Shown: one piece after another, positions 26,846-35,998 of the stretch
How the letters are laid out: each line of letters opens with the position of its first letter
Numbering within the stretch: position 1 is the first letter of the stretch
Source: Dorea sp. AM10-31
Lineage (GTDB): Bacteria; Bacillota; Clostridia; Lachnospirales; Lachnospiraceae
Direction of reading: 5' to 3'
Assembly (NCBI RefSeq): GCF_003435815.1
Contig: NZ_QTUV01000001.1
Span: forward strand, 62,001-126,000
Length of the DNA stretch: 64,000 bases
Program-made: the position numbers and the translations under genes
The notes under the pieces: generated by a model
Told to the model about the DNA's origin: nothing
The model's input: only the letters and a program-made list of their open reading frames with translations
Databases searched by the model: none

Positions 26846-28900
26846 TTATTTTGTCAGCAACATCATAATCTCATTGCTTCTCTTGACAAATGCTGTCATT
26901 TCTTCTGGATTCAGCGGTTTGTGTGCAAGCATTGCCAAGTCATAAAGCTGTTTGCAGATCACACTTGTATTCTCGCTGTCTGCATGGTCTACAACATACT
27001 GTACAAGTGGATGATTTGCATTCAGGATTAAAGTACTCTCTCCACCAAGATCCATGCCCATGTCATTCATACCGTACATCTTCATCATTTCCTGCATACG
27101 ACGGCTCTGCTCGGATAAAGTGATCATGGAAGCTACATTCTCGTCTTTTAATTTGGCAATCTTCACATCCAGTTTATCGTTTCCAAGTTCCTTGCGGAAG
27201 ATCTCGATCAGGCTGTCAGAAGTTTTCTTAAATGTTTCCTGATCTTCTTCGGCAACTTCTTCTTTTGCAGTATCTGTTACATCTGCATCAATTCTCTGGA
27301 AGCGGATCGTAGGATTTCTCTGCTCCAACTGTGTGATGAACGGAGAATCAATGTTATGTCCGAGAATTACGGCATCCTGTCCCTGATTCTTAAACATGTT
27401 GATGTACTGACTCTGCTGGATCTCATCCGTTACATAGTAGATGGTTGTCTTGATCTCTTCGACTTTGTTATCGTCACCATTTTCTTCTTTCTTATCGTTC
27501 GGCTCTACGACTTCTCCGCCATTCTCTTCGATACAGTCTTTCAGCGTCAGATATTTGTGATCCAGGTTCTTGAACAGGATTGCATCTTTCATCTTGTCAC
27601 AGAACTTCTCATCTTTTAAGCAGCCGAATTTGATAAATGGGCTGATGCTGTCCCAGTATTTCTCATACTCGTCTCTCTTTGTCTTACACATTCCGGCAAG
27701 TTTATCTGCAACTTTCTTGGAAATGTACTCAGAAATCTTATTTACAAATCCATCATTCTGCAGAGCGCTTCTGGATACGTTAAGTGGCAGATCCGGACAG
27801 TCGATAACTCCTTTTAATACCATCAGGAATTCTGGAATTACTTCTTTAATATTATCAGCGATAAATACTTGATTGTTATACAACTTGATCGTTCCTTCTA
27901 CGGATTCATACTCTGTATTGATTCTCGGGAAATACAGAATACCTTTCAAGTTAAATGGATAATCCATATTCAAATGGATCCAGAACAGTGGCTCTTTGTA
28001 ATCCAGAAATACTTTGCGGTAAAATTCCTGATAATCTTCATCGGAACACTCATTTGGATGTTTTGTCCACAGTGGATGTATATCGCTTAAAGAAACCGGA
28101 CGCTTCTCAATCTTGACTTTCTCTTTTGCCGGCTCTGTCTCTACCATTTCTTTCTCGCCGTTCTCATTTTCTTTTTCTTCCATCTTGGCTTCTTCGTGAA
28201 TGTGCTCTACGACAACATCATCCTCTTTAAGATCTGCCTCATCGATAGTCTCATATTCCGGTTCTGCTCCTTCTTTTGAAAGGAAAATCTCTACCGGCAT
28301 GAATGAACAATATTTCTCGAGTACTTCTCTGACACGATATTCATTTGCAAACTCCAGGCTGTCCTCGTTCAGATACAGTGTCATTGTGGAACCGATTTCT
28401 GTCTTCGTTCCCTCTTCCATCTCATACTCTGTGCCGCCTTCGCTTACCCAATGTACCGGTTTTGCGCCTTCTTTATAAGATAAAGTATCAATATGCACTG
28501 CGTCTGCTACCATAAATGCAGAATAGAATCCAAGACCGAAATGTCCGATCATATCGTCTTCTGTTGTCTTGTCCTTATACTTCTCAAGAAACTGTGTTGC
28601 TCCGGAAAATGCAATCTGTGTAATATACTCTTCCACTTCATCAGCTGTCATTCCAACACCGTTATCTGTAAATTTCAAAGTCTTCTCTTCCGGGTTTACT
28701 TCTACAGTAATCTTTGGTTTATATCCATCCGGAAGCTGATACTCTCCCATCATATCCAGTTTTTTTAATTTTGTGATCGCATCGCACCCATTGGATACCA
28801 TCTCACGAACGAAAATATCATGATCGGAATATACCCATTTTTTAATAATCGGGAAAATATTTTCACTGCTGATCGATAAACTACCTTTTTTTGCTGCCAT
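26846..28900 (-). CDS. htpG: Molecular chaperone HtpG (Hsp90)
   Basis: Bacterial Hsp90 chaperone acting on client proteins in the cytoplasm. The 684-residue protein has an N-terminal ATPase domain with REMVSNGCDAITKLK (Asn and Asp for ATP), DNGVGMTADEVEEYI and IGHFGLGFYSAFMV. The central domain has WIHLNMDYPFNLKGILYFPR and SRSALQND. The C-terminal dimerisation part ends with MMLLTK. A charged linker (about residues 215-260, EEAKMEEKENENGEKEM) separates N and middle domains. The ATG at 28900 has GGAG eight bases upstream; an in-frame ATG nine bases earlier is less likely. A perfect CIRCE element upstream implies HrcA repression. Confidence 0.96.
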   Translation of the reverse strand: MAAKKGSLSISSENIFPIIKKWVYSDHDIFVREMVSNGCDAITKLKKLDMMGEYQLPDGYKPKITVEVNPEEKTLKFTDNGVGMTADEVEEYITQIAFSGATQFLEKYKDKTTEDDMIGHFGLGFYSAFMVADAVHIDTLSYKEGAKPVHWVSEGGTEYEMEEGTKTEIGSTMTLYLNEDSLEFANEYRVREVLEKYCSFMPVEIFLSKEGAEPEYETIDEADLKEDDVVVEHIHEEAKMEEKENENGEKEMVETEPAKEKVKIEKRPVSLSDIHPLWTKHPNECSDEDYQEFYRKVFLDYKEPLFWIHLNMDYPFNLKGILYFPRINTEYESVEGTIKLYNNQVFIADNIKEVIPEFLMVLKGVIDCPDLPLNVSRSALQNDGFVNKISEYISKKVADKLAGMCKTKRDEYEKYWDSISPFIKFGCLKDEKFCDKMKDAILFKNLDHKYLTLKDCIEENGGEVVEPNDKKEENGDDNKVEEIKTTIYYVTDEIQQSQYINMFKNQGQDAVILGHNIDSPFITQLEQRNPTIRFQRIDADVTDTAKEEVAEEDQETFKKTSDSLIEIFRKELGNDKLDVKIAKLKDENVASMITLSEQSRRMQEMMKMYGMNDMGMDLGGESTLILNANHPLVQYVVDHADSENTSVICKQLYDLAMLAHKPLNPEEMTAFVKRSNEIMMLLTK

Positions 28901-28962
28901 TTTAATCACTCCTATTTCTATTTTTTATCATGCGGATTCCCCGCCATTCTTCTCTAAAGGAT

Positions 28963-28991
28963 ATAATAAGCCTCTCATTTTCAAAAGTCAA
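28963..28991 (-). promoter_or_regulatory. htpG promoter
   Basis: On the minus strand TTGACT (28991-28986), a 17-base spacer, then TATTAT (28968-28963), a near-consensus sigma-A promoter. The CIRCE element begins eight bases upstream of the -35 box, so HrcA binding would block or abut polymerase from the upstream side. Confidence 0.65.
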
Positions 28992-28998
28992 CAGAAAA

Positions 28999-29025
28999 TT
29001 AGCACTCTTTTAAACAGAGTGCTAA
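28999..29025. promoter_or_regulatory. CIRCE operator (HrcA binding site)
   Basis: TTAGCACTC (28999-29007), nine bases, GAGTGCTAA (29017-29025): an exact match to the CIRCE consensus. HrcA binds this site to repress heat-shock genes. It lies about 100 bases upstream of the htpG start, next to the promoter. Confidence 0.95.
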
Positions 29026-29074
29026 TAATTCTTTGAACTTTATAAAGTTTTTATAAATTATGCTGCTTTTATCT

Positions 29075-32000
29075 TTATTCCACACTTTTCAGTGATTCTA
29101 CCATATCAATCTTGCGGAGTTTAAAATACATCACACCATTTATAATGATTGAAAACAGTACCGTAAACAGGAAACTGTACAGATAACTCGGCGGATTGAT
29201 ATTGCGTCCGAACATTGCCGCATCCACTTCTACTGTCTGGATGATAAACAGATGCAGAATCCTTCCGATCCCAATTCCTACACCCGCTCCTATAAGCGTC
29301 AGGATCAGATTCTCACGATACACATAAGCTCCTACTTCCTGATCATAAAATCCAAGTACTTTCAGTGTTGCAAGCTCTCTCTGTCTCTCAGCAATATTAA
29401 TGTTATTCAGATTATAAAGTACGACAAATGCAAGCATACCTGCTGAAATAATCAGTACTACAATAACAAGATTCAGGCTTTTCAGCATATCATCAAGCTG
29501 TTCTCTGATCTCATGCATATAACTGACATTCAACACTTCTTTCCTTGCCAGTATCTTCTTTCCTGCATCTTCCTTCTGTTTCTGGGAATATCCATCACGT
29601 ATCGTAAATAAGAAACAGTTATACTCCAGCTTCTCGCCATAGATCTTCTCATAGCAGGCAGGTGTCAGATAGAGATAATGCCCCATGTAATTCTCACAGA
29701 TTTTTAGGATCTTTACTTTTTTATCTCCATTTTCCTCGTCCTTAATCCGGATCGTATCGCCTGCCTTCGCATTTAAAAGCTTCGCCGTCTTCTCACTGAT
29801 AATTGCTCCATCGTCTGTCAGTTTATAAGGCGTATGGCTTCTTCTGTCTCTGAAATGCACGTAGTCTCTGACATCTTCCGGCTCACCAAACACGCACTCA
29901 TATGTCGCCCGCTTTTTCTTTCCTTTTGCAAGTGTTACGGATTGCATCTTCGCTTTCATATGACGAATCACATCCGAGTCTTTTGTAAGGAAATCATCCA
30001 GATTATCGATTTCTTTTTCCGTCAGATTCTCTTTTAAATAGACACTTCCATCGTAATACTGAATCTCGCTGTACTGTAAGTCGGCAATCTCGAAGATGGA
30101 ATCCCGGAGTCCAAATCCGACGAGCATCAATGCCATACAGCCGCCAATTCCAAATATTGTCATGAAAAAACGTTTCTTATACCGCATCAGATTACGGACG
30201 GTAGACTTCCAAGTAAAACTTAAATGTTTCCATAGAAATCCAATTCGTTCCAGGAAGACTCTTCTTCCAATCTTCGGTGCCGGCGGGCGCATCAGCACAG
30301 CCGGTGTTCCTCCCAGCTCCCGGTAGCAGGCTTCTATCGTTGCAAGCAATGTGCATGCTACTGCCACACCTGAAGCAAACGCTGCATAGCCCCAGTGATA
30401 CGGAATCAGGATCTCCGGTATATGTAAATACATAATTCCGTATGCATATATGATAATAAACGGGAAGATCTTTTCACCGATCAAAAATCCCATAACGCTT
30501 CCAATCGCCGAAGCAAGCAATGCATAGCCGATATATTTTGACGCAATTGCTGCTTTTCCATATCCAAGCGCTTTCATCGTTCCGATCTGTGTTCTCTGTT
30601 CTTCTACCATTCGCGTCATATTGGTCAGACTAATAAGCGCTGCTACGAGGAAAAAAATCACCGGGAAGACTTTTCCGATTGCTCGCATCCGATCCGCATT
30701 CTCACCATAGCCTGTATACTCCGGCAAGTCATTCCGGTCTGCGATATACCATTTTGCTTTTGGGATATCCGCAACCTTCTTTTTCGCATCGGATACTTTT
30801 TTCTCTGCTTTTTTGATCTTCTCCTGTGCTTCTTTTTTACCTTTTTTGTAGCTGGCTTTCGCTTTTTCTAATTTCTTTTCACTCTCAGTAAACTCCTGCT
30901 CTCCTTTTGTAAGCTTCTTTTCCTGTTCCAAAATTTCCCTGTAAGCATTCTTTATCTGCTTTCGTCCGGACTTAAGCTTCGATTTTGCTTTTGCAAGTTT
31001 TCTCTCACTTGCAGTAAGTTTTGCTTCGGACGCCTCAAGTTCCTTTTTTCCGGCTTCCAGCTTGGCTTTTGCCTCGGCAAGCTGTGATGTCGCCGCTTCT
31101 ATCCCCGCCATCTGGGCTGACATCTGCTCATACTGCGCTTCATTTGCGCGATATTCACTCCAGCCTTTTTTTAATTTCTGTCTGCCGGCTCTTAACTGTG
31201 CTTTCCCTGCGCGGTATTCTTTTTCTCCCTGATCCAGTTCTTTTTCTTTTGCTTTCAGTGTTTTCCTGGCATTGACAAGTTTCTGTCTGCCATCCGCTAA
31301 TTCTTTCTTTCCAGCCGAAAGTTTCTTTTCTCCGTCTTTGATCTTCTTTTCCGCTTTTTTTAATTTTTCACCGGACGTCTTTTTGCCTTTTTCTAACTTC
31401 TTCTCTGCTTTTGCAATCTTATCATTTGCTTCATCAACTAATTCCTGCCTTCGGATTCTGCCGCGTTTTTTTCCCAATGTTTCGATTTGATCCGTTGCTT
31501 TTTCCACTTTTTTCTCATATGCATCCGTATATGCAGTCAGTGTTTTTGTACCCTTTACCTGCATACACGCCTCTGTATAAGTATCTAGCGCAAAGGTATC
31601 CTCGCTTACTACGAGAAATCCATCTATCGTTCCTTTGCCGATCGTTGTACTGCCACGGTTAAAAGAAATATAGCACGGGCTGTTACCAATTCCAACTACC
31701 GTATACGTATCTGTCGTTAATGTATCCGAAAGCGGATCATCCGTCCCGGACTTTACAACAATACGGTCGCCGATCTTGTAATCCATCTCTTCATCCGCCA
31801 GACATTCTCCTGCCTTCTCTGGCATACGCCCTTTAGATACAGTCACTTTGTTCATATTCTTTGGAAGCGTCATCATATGCAGTACAAACTGGTCATCTTT
31901 TGTATCGCTCAGTACATCTGCACTGTATGCGCCCTCTGCCTTTTCTATCGTATCTGCCTCGTTAAATACCTGTATGTCTTCCCCGGTAATTCCAAGTGTA

Positions 32001-32188
32001 CTGACTGCTTTCACATCCATCAGATCTGCGCCGTCAAAATAAGCATCCCCGGTCACACGCATGGACGGTTCCGATGCACGGATACCGGAGAAAAAAGCAA
32101 CTCCCAATGCTACGATAAACAGCATAGAAAGGAATCTTCCCGGGCTTTTCTTTAATTCCATTAGAAAATCTTTGTGCGTTACTTTCAT
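29075..32188 (-). CDS. MacB/FtsX-type ABC transporter permease with large coiled-coil insertion
   Basis: A 1037-residue membrane protein. TM1 is at FLSMLFIVALGVAFFSGIRA, followed by an extracellular domain of about 200 residues and a Lys/Glu/Ala-rich coiled coil (about residues 225-480) made of repeats such as KLEAGKKELEASEAKL. FtsX helices follow (VIFFLVAALISLTNMT), with the cytoplasmic sequence RTQIGTMKALGYGKAAIA of the family, a second extracellular domain, and three final helices ending in MVESLKSVE. This domain plan suits mechanotransmission of ATP-driven conformational change, as in MacB. It is six bases downstream of its ATPase gene. The substrate is unknown. Confidence 0.88.
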   Translation of the reverse strand: MKVTHKDFLMELKKSPGRFLSMLFIVALGVAFFSGIRASEPSMRVTGDAYFDGADLMDVKAVSTLGITGEDIQVFNEADTIEKAEGAYSADVLSDTKDDQFVLHMMTLPKNMNKVTVSKGRMPEKAGECLADEEMDYKIGDRIVVKSGTDDPLSDTLTTDTYTVVGIGNSPCYISFNRGSTTIGKGTIDGFLVVSEDTFALDTYTEACMQVKGTKTLTAYTDAYEKKVEKATDQIETLGKKRGRIRRQELVDEANDKIAKAEKKLEKGKKTSGEKLKKAEKKIKDGEKKLSAGKKELADGRQKLVNARKTLKAKEKELDQGEKEYRAGKAQLRAGRQKLKKGWSEYRANEAQYEQMSAQMAGIEAATSQLAEAKAKLEAGKKELEASEAKLTASERKLAKAKSKLKSGRKQIKNAYREILEQEKKLTKGEQEFTESEKKLEKAKASYKKGKKEAQEKIKKAEKKVSDAKKKVADIPKAKWYIADRNDLPEYTGYGENADRMRAIGKVFPVIFFLVAALISLTNMTRMVEEQRTQIGTMKALGYGKAAIASKYIGYALLASAIGSVMGFLIGEKIFPFIIIYAYGIMYLHIPEILIPYHWGYAAFASGVAVACTLLATIEACYRELGGTPAVLMRPPAPKIGRRVFLERIGFLWKHLSFTWKSTVRNLMRYKKRFFMTIFGIGGCMALMLVGFGLRDSIFEIADLQYSEIQYYDGSVYLKENLTEKEIDNLDDFLTKDSDVIRHMKAKMQSVTLAKGKKKRATYECVFGEPEDVRDYVHFRDRRSHTPYKLTDDGAIISEKTAKLLNAKAGDTIRIKDEENGDKKVKILKICENYMGHYLYLTPACYEKIYGEKLEYNCFLFTIRDGYSQKQKEDAGKKILARKEVLNVSYMHEIREQLDDMLKSLNLVIVVLIISAGMLAFVVLYNLNNINIAERQRELATLKVLGFYDQEVGAYVYRENLILTLIGAGVGIGIGRILHLFIIQTVEVDAAMFGRNINPPSYLYSFLFTVLFSIIINGVMYFKLRKIDMVESLKSVE

Positions 32189-32194
32189 ACTCTT

Positions 32195-32899
32195 CTACCA
32201 CTCTATCGTATCTACTGATACCGGATTCTTATTTTCCACAATCTCTGCAACTTTTCCGTTCTTGATCTTGATCACACGGTCTGCCATCGGTGCAATCGCC
32301 TGATTGTGCGTGATCAGGATCACTGTCATGCCTTTTTTCCGGCAGGTATCCTGTAATAATTTTAAAATAGATTTACCTGTATTGTAGTCCAGCGCTCCCG
32401 TCGGTTCATCACAAAGCAGCAGTTTCGGATTCTTTGCAAGTGCTCTTGCAATGGATACACGCTGCTGTTCTCCACCGGATAACTGCGCCGGGAAATTGTC
32501 TGTCCGTTCTCCTAGTCCGACTTCTTCCAGCACTTCTCTGGCATCCATCGGATTTTTACAGATCTGAAGCGCCAGCTCTACATTCTCCAGTGCTGTCAGA
32601 TTCGGAATCAGATTATAAAACTGAAATACAAAACCGATATCATCTCTCCGGTATGCCGTCAGTTTCTTTGCCTTATAAGTGGCAATATTCTCACCATCCA
32701 CCCAGACATTGCCGGAAGTCGCTGTATCCATGCCTCCAAGGATATTAAGCACGGTTGTCTTACCCGCTCCACTGGGACCTACAACTACTGCAAATTCTCC
32801 TTTTTCAATTGTAAAATCCATCCCTGCTGCCGCAAGGATTTCCACTTCTCCCATGTGGTAACTTTTCTTTACATCTTCTAATGTAACAAATGCAGACAT
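32195..32899 (-). CDS. LolD/MacB-like ABC transporter ATP-binding protein
   Basis: ATPase subunit of the adjacent permease. It has Walker [18 protein letters not shown]-loop [19 protein letters not shown] signature [16 protein letters not shown], Walker [13 protein letters not shown] and a switch His in VILITHNQ. The length is 234 residues, normal for LolD/MacB/FtsE-type proteins. I begin at the ATG at 32899, which has GGAGG six bases upstream; the ATG at 32926 is upstream of that Shine-Dalgarno site. It overlaps nothing and runs straight into the permease gene six bases downstream. Confidence 0.94.
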   Translation of the reverse strand: MSAFVTLEDVKKSYHMGEVEILAAAGMDFTIEKGEFAVVVGPSGAGKTTVLNILGGMDTATSGNVWVDGENIATYKAKKLTAYRRDDIGFVFQFYNLIPNLTALENVELALQICKNPMDAREVLEEVGLGERTDNFPAQLSGGEQQRVSIARALAKNPKLLLCDEPTGALDYNTGKSILKLLQDTCRKKGMTVILITHNQAIAPMADRVIKIKNGKVAEIVENKNPVSVDTIEW

Positions 32900-32979
32900 C
32901 ATACACCTCCGCGGTAATTTATACATTAATTATAACTGATTCCAGACAGAGCGTCCAGAATTAGCAATCAATATACAAT

Positions 32980-33024
32980 AATAAAATCCCCGGATAACAG
33001 ATTTTGCTATCTGGGGATTTTATT
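32980..33024 (-). terminator. PurF-like gene terminator
   Basis: AATAAAATCCCC (32980-32991) pairs with GGGGATTTTATT (33013-33024); GGATA and TATCT extend the stem by five pairs, one of them G-U. The arms themselves carry T/A runs, so it can act in both directions. It lies just after the stop codon of the PurF-like gene. Confidence 0.8.
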
Positions 33025-33034
33025 GTATCTTCCT

Positions 33035-34447
33035 TTATTCTTTTCCGTTAAAACAATATGTACAAATCTTGCACGGATCAATTCCAATTGAATCAAGAAG
33101 ATCGTCCAGTCTGTGATAGCGCAGGGATGTAAAATTCTGCAGCTTGCGGATATCTTCAATCATCTGTACATAACGCTCTGTTGTCGGATCTGCATATTCA
33201 TCCAGGATCTCCTGTGGGCAGTCATCTCCTTCTCTTTCACGGATCACACGTCTTGTGATCAGTTCCATCTCTGATTTTGATCTGGAGAAGTTCAGATATT
33301 TACATCCATATAACAATGGTGGACATGCCGGACGGACATGCACTTCCTTCGCTCCGCTTCTATAAAGAAACTCTGTTGTTTCTCGAAGCTGTGTTCCTCT
33401 TACAATGGAATCATCGATCAGAAGCAACTTCTTTCCTTCAATTAACGCATGGACCGGAATCAGTTTCATTCTCGCGATCAGATTTCTCTGACTCTGATTC
33501 GTCGGCATGAAAGAACGCGGCCATGTCGGTGTATATTTGATAAATGGTCTTGCATATGGGATACCGGATTCATTGGCATATCCGATCGCATGTGCAATTC
33601 CGGAATCCGGAACTCCTGCAACAATATCCGGATGTACCGAATCCCCATCACGTTTTGCAAGCATACTTCCACATTTATAACGCATCTCTTCTACATTCAC
33701 ACCTTCGTATGCAGATGTCGGATATCCATAATATACCCAGAGGAAAGAACAGATCTTCATATCTTTTCCCGGCGCTTTCAATGTCTCCACACCACTTGCG
33801 GTAACAAAAACAATTTCTCCCGGACCTAATTCTTTATAATCCTTATATCCAAGGTTAATATAGGCATGACTTTCGAACGAAACACAATACGCATCGTCTT
33901 TTGCTCCAACTACCAGAGGTGTTCTTCCATAGCGGTCTCTCGCTGCATAAATTCCTTTCTCTGTCATCAGAAGCAGCGTCATCGAACCATCTACACGTTC
34001 CTGCACATACTGGATACCTTCCAGAATTGTCTCTTTCTCACAGATTAGCGCCGCAACCAGTTCCGTCGCATTCACCTGTCCATTTGTCATCTCATGGAAA
34101 TGGGAATGTGCACTCTCATACAACTCATTTAAAAGCTCTTCATAATTGTTAATCTTTCCAACTGTTGTAATCGCAAAGCTTCCTAATTTTGACTGGATCA
34201 GTAATGGCTGCGGTTCAAAATCCGAAATACAGCCAATTCCAAGTGTTCCTTTCATCTCTCCGACATCTCTGTCAAATTTTGTACGGAACGGTGAATTTTC
34301 AATATTATGAATAGAACGGTAAAATCCGTCTTCTCCAAAAGTAGCCATTCCACCTCTTCTTGTTCCCAGATGAGAATGATAGTCTACTCCATAAAATAAC
34401 TCCAGCACACAATCCTGCTTTGATGCAACTCCAAAAAATCCTCCCAT
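33035..34447 (-). CDS. Amidophosphoribosyltransferase-like protein lacking the N-terminal catalytic Cys
   Basis: The domain layout is that of PurF: N-terminal glutaminase-like domain (1-230), then a phosphoribosyltransferase domain with the PRPP loop LLLIDDSIVRGTQ (about 342-353) and GVPDSGIAHAIGYA. The exposed N-terminus reads MGGFFGVASK, whereas PurF enzymes read MCGIFGV: the Cys nucleophile is replaced by Gly2. No other Cys sits nearby (the next is C13). The C-terminal Cys cluster (C459, C462, C465) and C233 resemble the Fe-S ligands of the Bacillus PurF class. So PRPP chemistry may persist while glutamine hydrolysis should not. It follows gatB and may be a free-ammonia enzyme or a regulatory paralogue; other purF copies were not in this window. 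Confidence 0.85.
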   Translation of the reverse strand: MGGFFGVASKQDCVLELFYGVDYHSHLGTRRGGMATFGEDGFYRSIHNIENSPFRTKFDRDVGEMKGTLGIGCISDFEPQPLLIQSKLGSFAITTVGKINNYEELLNELYESAHSHFHEMTNGQVNATELVAALICEKETILEGIQYVQERVDGSMTLLLMTEKGIYAARDRYGRTPLVVGAKDDAYCVSFESHAYINLGYKDYKELGPGEIVFVTASGVETLKAPGKDMKICSFLWVYYGYPTSAYEGVNVEEMRYKCGSMLAKRDGDSVHPDIVAGVPDSGIAHAIGYANESGIPYARPFIKYTPTWPRSFMPTNQSQRNLIARMKLIPVHALIEGKKLLLIDDSIVRGTQLRETTEFLYRSGAKEVHVRPACPPLLYGCKYLNFSRSKSEMELITRRVIREREGDDCPQEILDEYADPTTERYVQMIEDIRKLQNFTSLRYHRLDDLLDSIGIDPCKICTYCFNGKE

Positions 34448-34565
34448 AGCCTTCTCCTTTTGCCTGTAATGATCTCTTTTTTGTTAATTTTTTGTCTTTT
34501 TACCACGAATTACTCCGTTATCATACAATTTTAGCACAAAAGGAAATATGCTGTAAAGATTTTGT

Positions 34566-35996
34566 CTATAACATTTCCTGCAGTTTCTTGTTAATTGCTA
34601 CTGGATCCGCTTTTCCTCTCATCGTTTTCATCGTCTGTCCGACCAATGCTCCAAGCGCTTTTTTCTTGCCTCCCTGATAATCAGCTACTGCCTGCGGATT
34701 GTCTGCAATCACTTTCTTTAACACTTCTTCCAATGCTCCATCATCATTTACAGTTTTCAGCCCGTGCTCCTCTACATAAGCTTTCGGATCTATGTCCTCT
34801 GCAAAAATTTTCTCAAATACTTCTTTTGCAACTGAACTGTTGATCGTTCCTGCTTCTGTCAGTTCTACTAAAGCCGCAAGATTCTCTGGTGCAAAATCAA
34901 TGTCTTCCGGTTCCATTCCATTTTCTTTCAGAAGACGCATCGTCTCTACCATCAGCCAGTTGGAAACTTTCTTCGGTTTTCCACAGATAGCTGCTGCCTC
35001 TTCAAAGATATCTGCCATATGTTTAGAGTTTGTCAGAATCTCCGCATCATACTGCGGAATATCATATTCTTTTTTATATCGCTCCAGCTTTTCAGAACGA
35101 AGTTCCGGCTGCCGGTCTTTTACTTTCTGAATCCATTCATCACTGATAATGATCGGCACAAGATCCGGTTCCGGGAAATAGCGATAATCCTGTGCATCCT
35201 CTTTTGAACGCATAGCATGCGATGATTCTTTGTTGTCATCCCATCTTCTTGTTTCCTGCACAACCTGTTTCCCTTCTTCGATCAGTTCAATCTGGCGCTC
35301 TCTTTCCCCTTCAATAGCTCTTGCGATAGCTTTAAAAGAGTTCAGGTTCTTCATCTCTGTTCTTGTGCCAAATTCTGCTGCACCAACTTCCCGCACCGAT
35401 AAGTTGACGTCCGCTCTCATGGATCCTTCCTGTAATTTACAGTCAGATGCGCCAAGATACTGTACGATGGTACGCAGTTTTTCCAGATAAGCAATCACTT
35501 CATCCGCTGAGCGCATATCCGGTTCCGATACGATTTCCACAAGTGGTACGCCACTTCGGTTGTAATCAACCAGTGACGTGTCATCCCATTCATCGTGGAT
35601 CAGTTTTCCGGCATCTTCCTCCATATGCATTTCATGGATACGGACTTTTTTCTTCTGTCCTGCCACTTCGATCTCTACATATCCATTTCTTGCAATTGGA
35701 AGATACAGCTGGGAAATCTGATAGTTCTGTGGGTTGTCCGGGTAAAAATAATTTTTGCGGTCAAATTTGCATACCTGGGTAATATCACAGTTTGTTGCAA
35801 GTCCGATTGCCATTGCATATTCAACAACCTGCTTATTCAGAACCGGAAGAGATCCCGGCATACCGGTGCAGACCGGACAGGTATGTGTATTTGGTGCTCC
35901 TCCGAACTGTGTACTGCAGGAGCAGAAGATTTTTGTTTTCGTTGCAAGTTCTACGTGAACCTCCAGTCCAATGACTGTTTCATATTGTTTTGCCAT
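34566..35996 (-). CDS. gatB: Asp/Glu-tRNA amidotransferase subunit B
   Basis: tRNA-binding and transamidation subunit of GatCAB, which converts misacylated Asp-tRNA(Asn) and Glu-tRNA(Gln) to Asn- and Gln-tRNA. Residues include VIGLEVHVELATKTKIFCSC and the Cys-rich FGGAPNTHTCPVC, plus QISQLYLPIARNG and DYNRSGVPLVEIVSEPDM, all characteristic. The C-terminal YqeY-like helical domain is present (ELTEAGTINSSVAKEVFE; GALVGQTMKTMRGKADP). The 476 residues match full length. It sits last in the aspS-gatC-gatA-gatB operon, two bases from the gatA stop. Confidence 0.96.
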   Translation of the reverse strand: MAKQYETVIGLEVHVELATKTKIFCSCSTQFGGAPNTHTCPVCTGMPGSLPVLNKQVVEYAMAIGLATNCDITQVCKFDRKNYFYPDNPQNYQISQLYLPIARNGYVEIEVAGQKKKVRIHEMHMEEDAGKLIHDEWDDTSLVDYNRSGVPLVEIVSEPDMRSADEVIAYLEKLRTIVQYLGASDCKLQEGSMRADVNLSVREVGAAEFGTRTEMKNLNSFKAIARAIEGERERQIELIEEGKQVVQETRRWDDNKESSHAMRSKEDAQDYRYFPEPDLVPIIISDEWIQKVKDRQPELRSEKLERYKKEYDIPQYDAEILTNSKHMADIFEEAAAICGKPKKVSNWLMVETMRLLKENGMEPEDIDFAPENLAALVELTEAGTINSSVAKEVFEKIFAEDIDPKAYVEEHGLKTVNDDGALEEVLKKVIADNPQAVADYQGGKKKALGALVGQTMKTMRGKADPVAINKKLQEML

Positions 35997-35998
35997 CT

